Below are positions 1 to 8,412 of a stretch of 12,452 bases of DNA, in pieces (the first letter of the stretch is position 1; every line of letters begins with the position of its first letter). Under the pieces are notes generated by a model. It ran no database searches. It was not told the origin of the DNA and saw nothing but the letters and a program-made list of their open reading frames with translations. The stretch lies in assembly GCA_014860175.1 (NCBI GenBank), contig JACZKF010000541.1, forward strand, positions 1 to 12,452, written 5' to 3'. This DNA comes from Desulfuromonadales bacterium (GTDB taxonomy: Bacteria > Desulfobacterota > Desulfuromonadia > Desulfuromonadales > JACZKF01). A program made the position numbers and the translations under genes.

Positions 1-1006
<1,006 letters not shown>

Positions 1007-1060
1007 TGTTACCTCTTAGTCACTTAGGGCGGCAGAACTAATCTCATAATCGAGTCGGAG

Positions 1061-1069
1061 AGTATAGCA
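1061..1069 (-). promoter_or_regulatory. Extended -10 promoter for the left histidine kinase
   Basis: On the minus strand this reads TGCTATACT, an extended -10 element (TGn plus a hexamer one base off TATAAT). Transcription would start near 1054, giving a leader of about 50 bases before the ATG at 1006. No good -35 is seen, as is common for extended -10 promoters. The 12 bases at 1063–1074 recur exactly upstream of the small lipoprotein gene (10047–10058). Confidence 0.5.
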
Positions 1070-1121
1070 GAGATCGAGATATTGAGTGCGGTTGGAAGAG
1101 TCCGCTATAGCTGCTTCCAGG

Positions 1122-3089
1122 TTATCCATTGGGTGACTGATGCAGACCGGTTGCCAGCAGGGCAAATTCATCGGCAGGCACGGGCCGGCTGAAGTAATAA
1201 CCTTGCCCCTCGGCGCATTGATGGGATTGCAGGAAGGTCAACTGTTGTTGGGTTTCGATCCCCTCGGCCACGACCCGCTTTTTCAGGCTGGTGCCCATGG
1301 CAATGACGGCGCTGACGATGGCCTCGCCGGAACTGCCGGTAGGGTCGTCCAGGTCTTGCACGAACGACTGGTCGATTTTGAGGGTGTCGATGGGGAAGCG
1401 CAGCAGATAGCTCAGACTGGAATAGCCGGTACCAAAGTCATCAATGGCCACTTGCACGCCGAGTCTTTTGAGCGCGTGCAGGATGGCCGTGGTCGGTTCC
1501 GTGTCCTGCATCAGGCCGCTTTCCGTCAACTCCAGCTCCAGGTGGCGCGGGTCGAGACCGGTGGCGTTCAGGACGGCGATCACACTGGCGAGAAAGTCCT
1601 TGCCGTGAAACTCCCGGGACGAGACATTTACCGCGATCTGCCCGATGTCGAGACCGGCTTGCAGCCAGGCCTGGGTCTGACGGCAGGCTTCCTGAAGCAC
1701 CCATCGGCCGATGGGCAGAATCAGGCCGCACTCCTCGGCAATGCCGATGAAGTGCGCCGGGTAGACCAATTGCCCGGCATCGGCCTGCATGCGGATAAGC
1801 GCCTCGGCGCCGGTCACTGCGCCGGTTTCAAGATTTACTTTCGGCTGGTAATGCAACACGAACCGGTGCTGCTCCAGCGCCCGTTGCAACGACTGCTCGA
1901 TGGCTTGCCGCGCCACCGCGCGGACATTCATTTCCGGAGTGAATACCTGATAGTTGTTGCGGCCGATTTTTTTGGCATGATACATCGCGGTGTCGGCGCT
2001 TCTGACCAGGGCTTCGATCTCCTGGCCGTCGTCGGGGTAGATGCTGATGCCGATGCTGATGGTGACGCGGAGCCGGTGGCCACTGACCAGATGGGGCCGA
2101 TCCATGGCTTCGATCAGCTTTTTGGCAGTGACGACAACGTCCTGCACCGCCTCGACTTCGGGTAGCAGCACCACGAATTCGTCCCCCCCCTGGCGGCTGA
2201 CCGTGTCGGAGAGGCGGACGCATGTTTGCAGGCGTTTGGCCGCCGACTGCAACAGCAGGTCGCCGACCCCATGCCCGAGAGAATCGTTGATGTGCTTGAA
2301 GTGGTCGAGATCCAGATAGATCAGGGCGACCTTCTTGCCATGACGCTGCGCGAGCACCATGGCTTGCTTCAAACGATCGGTGAGCAGGGCTCGGTTCGGC
2401 AGCCCGGTCAGATAGTCATGCTGGGCCATATGCGACATCTGCTCGGTGGCCAGCTCGGCGGCCTCGGTCATCTTTTGGGCGTGAATCGTCGCGATGATGA
2501 GCCGCTCGTTCACTTCCCGCAACTGCGCCTGGGCGCTGGCGGCGATGGTGGCTTTGACCGTGGCGGCCTCTTCGCGCTGGTCGGCGGTCTCCTGGCGAAG
2601 ATCCGCGGTGACCTGGCGCTGGTCGGCAGTCTCCTGGCGCAGATCCTCAGTTGCCTGGCGCAGGTCGGCGGTCTCTTGGTGCAGATCGGCGGCTTCTTCA
2701 CGCAGGTCGGCGATATCTTCCCGTTGGTCGGCGGTATCCTGGCGCAGATCGGCGGCTTCTTCACGCAGGTCGGCGATATCTTCGCGCTGGTCGGCGGTGT
2801 CCTGGCGCAGGTCGGCGATATCTTCCCGCTGGTCAGCGATTATTTCGCGTTGGTCGGCGCTGCCTTGCCGCAAGTGGCCGGCTGCTTCACGCCGTTCATC
2901 GGTACCTTGGCGCAGGTCGGCGGCCTGCTTGCGCTGGTCGGCATCCTCGTCACGACCAGGATTGGTCTGTCTGTCGGCCTCGCCCTCGGCGACCGTCTTC
3001 ACGGTCAGTTCCTCCGCTGGCGCACTTTGCCTCGCCTCATGCCCTCGCCCGATGGCAAATTTCCGTTCCTGACGTCTTTTTTTGCTCAT
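1122..3089 (-). CDS. Soluble GGDEF–EAL protein (cyclic-di-GMP synthesis/hydrolysis) with long N-terminal heptad repeat
   Basis: A 655-aa bifunctional cyclic-di-GMP protein without membrane segments. Residues 1–48 are basic and polar; 49–174 are 18 heptads of the type T/I/A-A-D-L/Q-R-E/Q-E/D; a further helix runs to about 222. The GGDEF domain (about 223–385) has an intact active site, GGDEF 301–305. It also has an inhibitory I-site, RLSD 292–295, exactly five residues before it. The EAL domain (about 395–645) keeps the metal and catalytic residues: EAL 429–431, Asn488, ELTES with Glu523, DDFGTGYSS with Asp550/551, Lys571, Glu609 and GQGYYFSRP with Gln629. Both activities look possible from sequence; which dominates is unknown. 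ATG at 3089 is preceded by GAGGT at 8 bases, overlapping the KaiC stop codon 12 bases upstream, so the two are probably one operon. There is no PAS or receiver domain, so input may come through the helical N-terminus. Confidence 0.95.
   Translation of the reverse strand: MSKKRRQERKFAIGRGHEARQSAPAEELTVKTVAEGEADRQTNPGRDEDADQRKQAADLRQGTDERREAAGHLRQGSADQREIIADQREDIADLRQDTADQREDIADLREEAADLRQDTADQREDIADLREEAADLHQETADLRQATEDLRQETADQRQVTADLRQETADQREEAATVKATIAASAQAQLREVNERLIIATIHAQKMTEAAELATEQMSHMAQHDYLTGLPNRALLTDRLKQAMVLAQRHGKKVALIYLDLDHFKHINDSLGHGVGDLLLQSAAKRLQTCVRLSDTVSRQGGDEFVVLLPEVEAVQDVVVTAKKLIEAMDRPHLVSGHRLRVTISIGISIYPDDGQEIEALVRSADTAMYHAKKIGRNNYQVFTPEMNVRAVARQAIEQSLQRALEQHRFVLHYQPKVNLETGAVTGAEALIRMQADAGQLVYPAHFIGIAEECGLILPIGRWVLQEACRQTQAWLQAGLDIGQIAVNVSSREFHGKDFLASVIAVLNATGLDPRHLELELTESGLMQDTEPTTAILHALKRLGVQVAIDDFGTGYSSLSYLLRFPIDTLKIDQSFVQDLDDPTGSSGEAIVSAVIAMGTSLKKRVVAEGIETQQQLTFLQSHQCAEGQGYYFSRPVPADEFALLATGLHQSPNG
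2568..2945 (-). repeat. Coding 21-base (heptad) tandem repeat, 18 units
   Basis: Eighteen imperfect 21-base units encode residues 49–174 of the GGDEF–EAL protein. A higher-order 63-base unit (three heptads) is nearly duplicated: 2673–2735 and 2736–2798 match at 58 of 63 positions by my reading. The heptads put T/I/A at one core position and L/Q at the other, with Asp, Arg and Glu elsewhere. This suggests a very charged coiled coil or single long helix. The repeat leaves other frames stop-free, which creates long spurious open frames on the plus strand. Confidence 0.9.
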
Positions 3090-3101
3090 TCCCCTTTACC
3101 T

Positions 3102-4583
3102 CTATGGTTCCTTCCTGGCCGCTTTGGACCGCGTCGGTTGCCCCCCAAGAATGCCTTCAAAGTCGTACACCGGATCACCGATGACGATCCCGCCATCGCT
3201 GATCTCATAGCGCCTGATCTCGGTGCTGTGGACGCTGGCCCGCACTTTGACCACCGCCATGACCCGATGCAGGTGGCTCTCCACCTCGATGTAGCGCTGG
3301 ACGATGATGGCATCGGTGAGAAAGGCGGCGCCATAGGGGCTGAAGCGCAAATCGACATACCGGTCTTCGAGCTCCGAGGTCATCAGCACCGTCACGCCCA
3401 GCCCCGACAGCACGGCGAACATGCGAAAGAGCGACTCGCGAAAGTCCTCGCGAAAAGTCGGCGCCACCGCCAATTCAAATCCGGAGAGGGAGTCGATCAC
3501 CACCCGGGTCGCTTGCATCCGCTGAATGAGGTTGGTCAGGTGCTGAACGATCTCGTCGATGGAGAGATCCGGCGTGCGGGTATTGATTACGCCGATTTGT
3601 CCGGCACGGATCATCTCGTCGAGGGTGCGCACCCAGGACTGGCTCGGCGTCTGTTCAAAGGCGACGATCACCCCCGCTTCCCCCTGGCGCACGCCTTCAG
3701 CCAGGAAGGCCGTGGCGAGGATGGTCTTGCCCGACCCGGAGGGTCCCGCCACCAGCAGGGAATAACCGGACGGCAAGCCGCCGCCCAGCATTTCGTCGAG
3801 CCGCGGCACCCCCATGGTCAGCCGCGTTTTGCTGCGCAGCGCGCCGGAGTTCAGCGGCTCCTTTCCGGTATCGCCCCTGACCACCACCGCCGCCGGAAAG
3901 ACTTCGATCCCGTCGCTGGTGATGCGAAAGGTATGCATCCCCGGCAGGGTCGCCTGACCGCGCATTTTCATCACCTGCAGCTTGCGCACCATGGAATTGC
4001 GCTGGACGCTCTGCTCCAACGACAGCAGGCCGTCGGCGACCGTCAGGATCGGATGCGAGCCGCTCTCCGACAGAAATTCCCCGATCAGAAAGGAGGTGGC
4101 CTGCCAGCCGCTCAGTTGTACTCCAATCTGCTGGATGAACCGTTGCAGGCTGAGCGTCCCCTCTGTTTGCTGCTGCGCCTCCTGGATGATCGAGCGGAAA
4201 GAATCGACCAAAACCAGTGCCGGAGAGAAGGCCTCGACCTCCCGGGTGATGCGCGTCAGCACCTGGTCTAAATTGCCGGAAGCGACGTCGTCGCTCAAAT
4301 TGACGAAGCGAACCGCGTCATCGAGCTTGTCGAAGTCGAAGAAGGAGAAGAGCTGCTGATAACGCAGCATCTTCAACGGCGGTTCGCCCAGCACGGAGAA
4401 GAAGAGCGCCGGCTTCTCCCGTGTCGCCAGGGCGAACATGATCTGGTGCGCCAGCGTCGTCTTGCCGGAACCGGGCGAGCCGGTAATCAGGTTGAAGGAA
4501 TACTCCGGCAGACCGCCGCCCAGAATCGCATCGAGCCCCGGCACGCCGGTACTCAGCCGATGGAGAGTCACTTTGCTGCTCAT
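3102..4583 (-). CDS. KaiC-like double-domain RecA-family ATPase
   Basis: A 493-aa cytoplasmic P-loop ATPase with two tandem KaiC domains (about 1–235 and 250–493), close to the length of cyanobacterial KaiC. Walker A motifs are GSPGSGKT (35–42) and GPSGSGKT (280–287). Walker B strands are ALVLVD (122–127) and RVVID (360–364). The usual double-glutamate after the second Walker A is reduced: SVLGE in domain 1 and FEQ in domain 2. Aligned by eye to KaiC CII (SHISTITDTII), the autophosphorylated Ser431/Thr432 fall on Ala420/Phe421 (GAAFLTDAII). Circadian-type autophosphorylation is therefore unlikely, and no kaiB or kaiA is nearby. ATG at 4583 has AAGGGGG at 8 bases. A longer frame up to 4904 is rejected because it overlaps the upstream gene and looks non-coding. 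It overlaps the 150-aa gene by four bases (ATGA). Likely a signalling switch of the COG0467 type; partner unknown. Confidence 0.93.
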   Translation of the reverse strand: MSSKVTLHRLSTGVPGLDAILGGGLPEYSFNLITGSPGSGKTTLAHQIMFALATREKPALFFSVLGEPPLKMLRYQQLFSFFDFDKLDDAVRFVNLSDDVASGNLDQVLTRITREVEAFSPALVLVDSFRSIIQEAQQQTEGTLSLQRFIQQIGVQLSGWQATSFLIGEFLSESGSHPILTVADGLLSLEQSVQRNSMVRKLQVMKMRGQATLPGMHTFRITSDGIEVFPAAVVVRGDTGKEPLNSGALRSKTRLTMGVPRLDEMLGGGLPSGYSLLVAGPSGSGKTILATAFLAEGVRQGEAGVIVAFEQTPSQSWVRTLDEMIRAGQIGVINTRTPDLSIDEIVQHLTNLIQRMQATRVVIDSLSGFELAVAPTFREDFRESLFRMFAVLSGLGVTVLMTSELEDRYVDLRFSPYGAAFLTDAIIVQRYIEVESHLHRVMAVVKVRASVHSTEIRRYEISDGGIVIGDPVYDFEGILGGQPTRSKAARKEP

Positions 4584-5032
4584 CGTTCGAGCCCCCTTGC
4601 AGATGGCGGTGACGGGGATGTCCAGACGGGACCCATCAGGTGCTCGGTCAAGGATTCGCCAAGCAGCGTGGTCAGCAGTTCCATGAAGGTCACCAGCAGG
4701 GCACAGGCCGCCTCGGCAGCGGTATCTGCACTTTGTCCGGCCAGGCGCGCCTTGAGACGGATCAGGAGAGCGGCGCTGTCCCCACCTTTCTCGCCGGAGG
4801 CGAGCCACGGGAAGGCTTTGCCCGTCAGGTACAGGGCGCGTCTGAAGATGACGTCGACACCCCGGGTGCCGAGCACCGGGGTGAGCAGGGCGGCTATCTG
4901 GCACCAGGTGCTGGTGGTGGCTTCGGCGACAGCGCTCGCATCAGGGACGCTCCCGGCGCGCTGCGTCAGAATAACGCATATCCCCTCTTGCCTAAGATCG
5001 CGATTCGATGTCGCCACCGTCGTCTGGTCCAT
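4580..5032 (-). CDS. Unrecognised 150-aa protein translationally coupled to the KaiC-like gene
   Basis: Real gene by position: its TGA overlaps the KaiC-like ATG (ATGA at 4580–4583), there is no gap, and it is the first gene of the minus-strand operon. The protein has an uncharged alanine/leucine-rich middle and C-terminal half that should be helical (about 86–135), with Cys44 and Cys110. Near the end is the phrase LLGESLTEHLMGPVW (123–137). I have the impression that small proteins with a similar ending occur beside KaiC-like genes elsewhere, but cannot verify it. No convincing membrane segment, signal peptide or known domain. The ATG at 5032 touches GAGG directly, which is too close for a normal ribosome site, and an in-frame TAA lies four codons upstream. 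Either translation is leaderless (a TAAAAT box lies six bases before the ATG) or the start is a downstream GTG at 5017. Probably a partner or regulator of the ATPase; inference from coupling only. Confidence 0.75.
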   Translation of the reverse strand: MDQTTVATSNRDLRQEGICVILTQRAGSVPDASAVAEATTSTWCQIAALLTPVLGTRGVDVIFRRALYLTGKAFPWLASGEKGGDSAALLIRLKARLAGQSADTAAEAACALLVTFMELLTTLLGESLTEHLMGPVWTSPSPPSARGLER

Positions 5033-5038
5033 CCTCGT

Positions 5039-5044
5039 ATTTTA
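5039..5044 (-). promoter_or_regulatory. Candidate -10 box for the KaiC operon, leaderless spacing
   Basis: Minus strand reads TAAAAT, then six bases, then ATG at 5032, so transcription would begin at or next to the start codon. A matching -35 is weak. The same box, spacing and following ACG occur before the 110-aa gene at 10437. Confidence 0.4.
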
Positions 5045-5353
5045 CACGCTTTTGCTGAAAGGGAGCCATTAGTGGCCGCTAAATCAAACGAATAGATCTC
5101 TCTTGCTCCCCCTCACGGCACCCCGTCGGATTTCACATAACTGCCATATATGACGGGCAACTCTGCTTTCGCCGCGCGCAGCGGCGGTGCCTTCGTGTCG
5201 CATCGGCGGGAGGAACAGGTCGTGCAAGCCCATCACAAAAGGGAGCGTGGCCTCTGTAACAACCATCCCGCACTTGGGTTCGCCACAGCAGGTGGATACG
5301 GTCTGCCCCGTCAACCAACTTGTATTGGGAGCGCCGGGCGCGATACACTGAAT

Positions 5354-5366
5354 AATTGCAGCAATT
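5354..5366. promoter_or_regulatory. Perfect 13-base dyad upstream of the CheB–CheR gene
   Basis: AATTGC-A-GCAATT is a perfect inverted repeat around one base, 68 bases before the GTG start at 5435. Its size and place suit a dimeric regulator's operator, but it could be chance in an AT-richer patch. No known regulator is matched. Confidence 0.3.
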
Positions 5367-5434
5367 TGGCTTGCCAGGTGACGGAAAAGCCAGTGGGTCG
5401 ATCATCAACTCGTCTTACCCGGGGAGAAAACGCC

Positions 5435-8409
5435 GTGCCAACCAAGCAGAGCAATCGAAACCCGGCGCCGGCCGGACCGACCCGGGAATCTTCTGCTCAT
5501 CCCTCCGACTCCGATAAGGCTCTCCATTGCCATATCGCCGGCATCGGCGCCTCCGCCGGCGGACTGGAGGCGTTGGAGCAGTTTCTCGGCCATGTCCCCG
5601 AGAAGTGCGGGGTCGCTTTCGTCGTGGTCCAGCATCTCGACCCGACCCACAAGGGGATCATGCCCGAACTGCTGCAGCGCATCACCCCGATGGAAGTGTT
5701 TCAGGCCCAGGACCGGATGCGGGTCAAGCCCGACTGCGTCTATGTGATCCCGCCCAACAAGGACATGTCGATCCTGCACGGGGCGCTGCACCTGTTCGAG
5801 CCGGCGGCGGCCCGCGGCCTGCGCCTCCCCATCGACTTTTTCTTCCGTTCCCTGGCTGAGGACTGCAATAGTCGCAGCATCGGCGTCATCCTCTCGGGGA
5901 TGGGCTCGGACGGCACCCTGGGGCTGCGGGCGATCAAGGAAAAAGCCGGGGTGGCGCTGGTGCAGGAGCCGGCCTCGGCCAAATTCGACAGCATGCCCCG
6001 AAGCGCCATCGACGCCGGGCTGGCCGATCTGGTCGCCCCGGCGGCCGAACTGCCGGACAAGATGATGGCCTATCTCCGGCACGCCCCACGCATCGCCAAG
6101 GCCCAATCGCCCCTGGATGAAAAAGATCGCAGCGCCCTGGAGAAGATCGTCATCCTCCTGCGGGCGCACACCGGCAACGACTTCTCCCTCTATAAAAAGA
6201 ACACCATCCATCGTCGCATCGAGCGACGCATGGGGATTCACCAGATCGAAAAGATGGACATCTATGTCCGCTATCTGCGGGAGAATCCCCAGGAGGTGGG
6301 GCTCCTCTTCAAGGAGCTGCTGATCGGGGTGACCAGCTTTTTCCGGGATCCGGAGGTATGGGAACAGTTGCGGGGGGTGATGCTGCCGGAGTTGCTCGCC
6401 CGCTTCCCGGACGGGCAGACGCTGCGAGGCTGGGTCCCGGGCTGTTCGACGGGGGAGGAAGCCTACTCCCTGGCGATCGTCCTGCGCGAGGCGCTGGAGC
6501 AGGTCAAACCGAAGGGGGGGCTATCGGTGCAGATCTTCGCCACCGATCTCGATGCGGATGCCATCGACCGGGCCCGCCAAGGGGTGTTTGCCGCCAACAT
6601 CGCCGCCGATGTGACGCCTGAGCGCCTGAACCGCTTTTTCGTCCAGGCGGAGAGCGGCTCCTACCGGGTCGGCAAGGGGATCCGGGACCTGGTGACCTTT
6701 GCCCCGCAGAACCTCATCATGGATCCCCCCTTCACCAAGCTTGATCTCATCAGTTGCCGCAACCTGCTGATTTACCTGACACCGGAGCTGCAAAAAAACT
6801 GCTGCCGCTCTTTCACTTCAGCCTTAATCCCGGCGGCATCCTGCTACTCGGCAGCTCCGAATCGATCGGCGGCTACACCCGGCTCTTCGCCGCAGAGGAC
6901 GTTAAATCACGCATTTACCGACGGCGCGAGACGGCGCTGGGGGAGGTGGTGGTGGAGTTCCCGACGACCTTTGCCGCCTTGACAACAGGGGCGGCAGCAT
7001 CGCCGGTCATCCCGAAGGCTCCCGACAGCCTGCAGTCGCAAGCTGACCGGCTGCTGCTGCAGCACTACTCCCCGCCTGCCGTGCTGGCCAACGATCAGGG
7101 GGATATCCTCTACATCAGCGGGCGCACCGGGAAGTACCTGGAACCGGCGGCGGGCAAGGCCAACTGGAATCTCTTCGCCATGGCCCGCGAGGGTCTGCGC
7201 CATGAGCTGATCGGCGCCTTCCAGAAAGCGGTCCGGCAAAAGGGGGAAGTGACCGTCCGCGGGGTCGAGATCCGGGGCGAGGGTGTGACGCAGACGGTCG
7301 ATCTGACGGCGCAGGCGGTCACCGAACCGGAGGCGCTGCGGGGGTTGGTGATGATCGTCTTTCGTGACGTCGCCACCCTCGCGACGGCGAAACCGACCGG
7401 CAGCGGCAGCTCCGCCGCGGCCGGGAGCGCCAAAATGGCGGAGTTGAAGGAAGAAGCGCGGCATGCCCAGGAGGAACTCCGGGCGATGCGCGAGGAGATG
7501 CAGACCTCGCAAGAAGAGTTCCGCGCCATCAACGAGGAGCTGCAGTCCGCCAACGAGGAGTTGCAGTCGACCAACGAGGAGCTGACCACCTCTCGGGAAG
7601 AGATGCAATCGATGAACGAAGAGCTGCAGACGGTCAACGCCGAGCAGCTGGCCCGACTGGACGAGCTCGCCTGGGCGACCAGCGACATGAACAACCTGCT
7701 CAACAGCACCGAGATCGCCACCGTCTTTCTGGACAAGGGGCTGCGCGTGCGGCGCTTCACCACCGGCTCGGAAAAGATCTTCAAGCTGATCCCGGCGGAT
7801 GTGGGACGACCCCTGACCGATATCGCCTCCAGCCTGCTCTATCCGGAGCTCTCCGACGATGCGCGCGAGGTGCTGCGGACCCTGATCTTCTGCGAAAAGC
7901 AGATTGCCACCCGCGACGGCTGCTGGTTCAAGGTGCGCATCATGCCTTACCGTACCCAGGAGGATGTCATCGACGGCGTGGTGATGACCCTGACCGACAT
8001 CACCGCCACCAAGACGCTCGAAGCGGAGTTGCGGGCGGGAGAGCGGAATTTTCGCGAGACCTTCGAGACGCTGCCGCACCCGGCCGCCCTCCACGAAATC
8101 GCGCCGGACGGGGCACCTGGCGATTACCGCTTGCTCGCCGTGAACCCGGCCTTTGTGCGCCTGGTCGGCCGGCCGGCTCAGGAACTGATCGGCAAGACCG
8201 TGCGGGAGGCGCTACCCGCCACGGACAACGCGCGTATCGAGGCCTTTGGCAAGGTGGCCCGCACCGGGGAGCCGGTGCTCCTGGTAGAAGAGAGCCCGGA
8301 GCAGGGCTGCCGCTATCAGGTCACCGTCTACCGTCCCACCCCCGGCCAGCTCGCCTGCCTGTTCGTCGACATCACCGGGCGCCGCCCAGATGTTGCTGAG
8401 GAGAGATAA
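5435..8409 (+). CDS. CheB–CheR–PAS fusion (receptor methylesterase/methyltransferase), interrupted by a -1 frame change at 6793–6799
   Basis: Read with one -1 shift, this gives about 991 aa: 455 residues in the first frame, then 536 in the second. CheB methylesterase domain about 33–215 has the triad Ser40 (GIGASAGG), His67 (QHLDP) and Asp159 (GMGSDGTLG). CheR follows: N-terminal helices about 228–290, SAM-binding GCSTGEEAYS (336–345), and SCRNLLIYL (440–448). The shift falls inside ELQK/LLPLF, and the second frame continues the CheR fold (NPGGILLLGSSESIGG). Next come a PAS-like segment, a glutamate-rich coiled coil of NEELQS-type repeats (about 7440–7665), and two PAS domains. There is no kinase domain; the kinase is the next gene, 3 bases away. 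GTG at 5435 has GGGGAG at 8 bases. CheB lacks its usual receiver, as in other CheB–CheR fusions. Without the shift the product stops at 6982 with about 60 unrelated residues and an incomplete CheR. Target receptors are not in the window. Confidence 0.88.
6791..6799 (+). other. A7 run / A AAA AAC slippery heptamer at the CheB–CheR frame change
   Basis: The upstream frame reads CAA AAA AAC, so 6793–6799 is A AAA AAC in the phase required for tandem -1 slippage, and a -1 slip leads straight into the correct downstream frame (CTG CTG CCG). GGAG lies at 6784–6787, five bases before the heptamer. TGCCGC (6803–6808) can pair with GCGGCA (6833–6838) and GCTGCCG (6801–6807) with CGGCAGC (6849–6855), but loops are long and spacing to the heptamer is short. 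One extra A would also restore the frame, so slippage of RNA polymerase, mutation or a homopolymer miscall are equally open. Confidence 0.7.
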
Positions 8410-8412
8410 GGC

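Larger units (their letters stand above)
5033..5434. other. 402-base divergent intergenic region
   Basis: Stretch between the 5' ends of the KaiC operon and the CheB–CheR gene. It holds the TAAAAT box at 5039–5044, a dyad AATTGC-A-GCAATT at 5354–5366, and the ribosome site before GTG 5435. Frames are open across much of it on both strands. The plus frame extends the CheB–CheR frame up to an ATG at 5150, but the residues resemble no CheB N-terminus and no ribosome site supports that start. A minus frame at 5133–5408 contains PFCDG, reminiscent of a CDGSH iron–sulfur motif but incomplete. No convincing gene and no strong promoter for the plus-strand operon were found. Confidence 0.5.

Noticed and set aside
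1140..2165. 341-codon plus-strand open frame
   Set aside because: Antisense to the EAL and GGDEF domains, which carry all expected motifs on the minus strand.
2226..4271. 681-codon plus-strand open frame
   Set aside because: Lies antisense to the GGDEF–EAL and KaiC-like genes, crosses the boundary between them, and its residues mirror the heptad repeat; no domain or ribosome site.
4584..4904. N-terminal extension of the KaiC-like protein to 4904
   Set aside because: Arg/Pro-rich non-coding-looking sequence overlapping the 150-aa gene; ATG 4583 has a good ribosome site and starts right before the KaiC fold.
5150..5434. N-terminal extension of the CheB–CheR protein to ATG 5150
   Set aside because: No ribosome site and no CheB-like sequence; GTG 5435 has GGGGAG at 8 bases.
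6907..8094. 395-codon minus-strand open frame
   Set aside because: Antisense to the PAS and coiled-coil part of the CheB–CheR fusion; leucine/glutamine repeats merely mirror the NEELQS repeats.
6754..8409. Separate gene for the PAS half, starting at a TTG
   Set aside because: The first residues are an out-of-frame reading of the CheR SCRNLLIYL region, there is no ribosome site, and the CheR fold continues across the frame change, so it is one interrupted gene.
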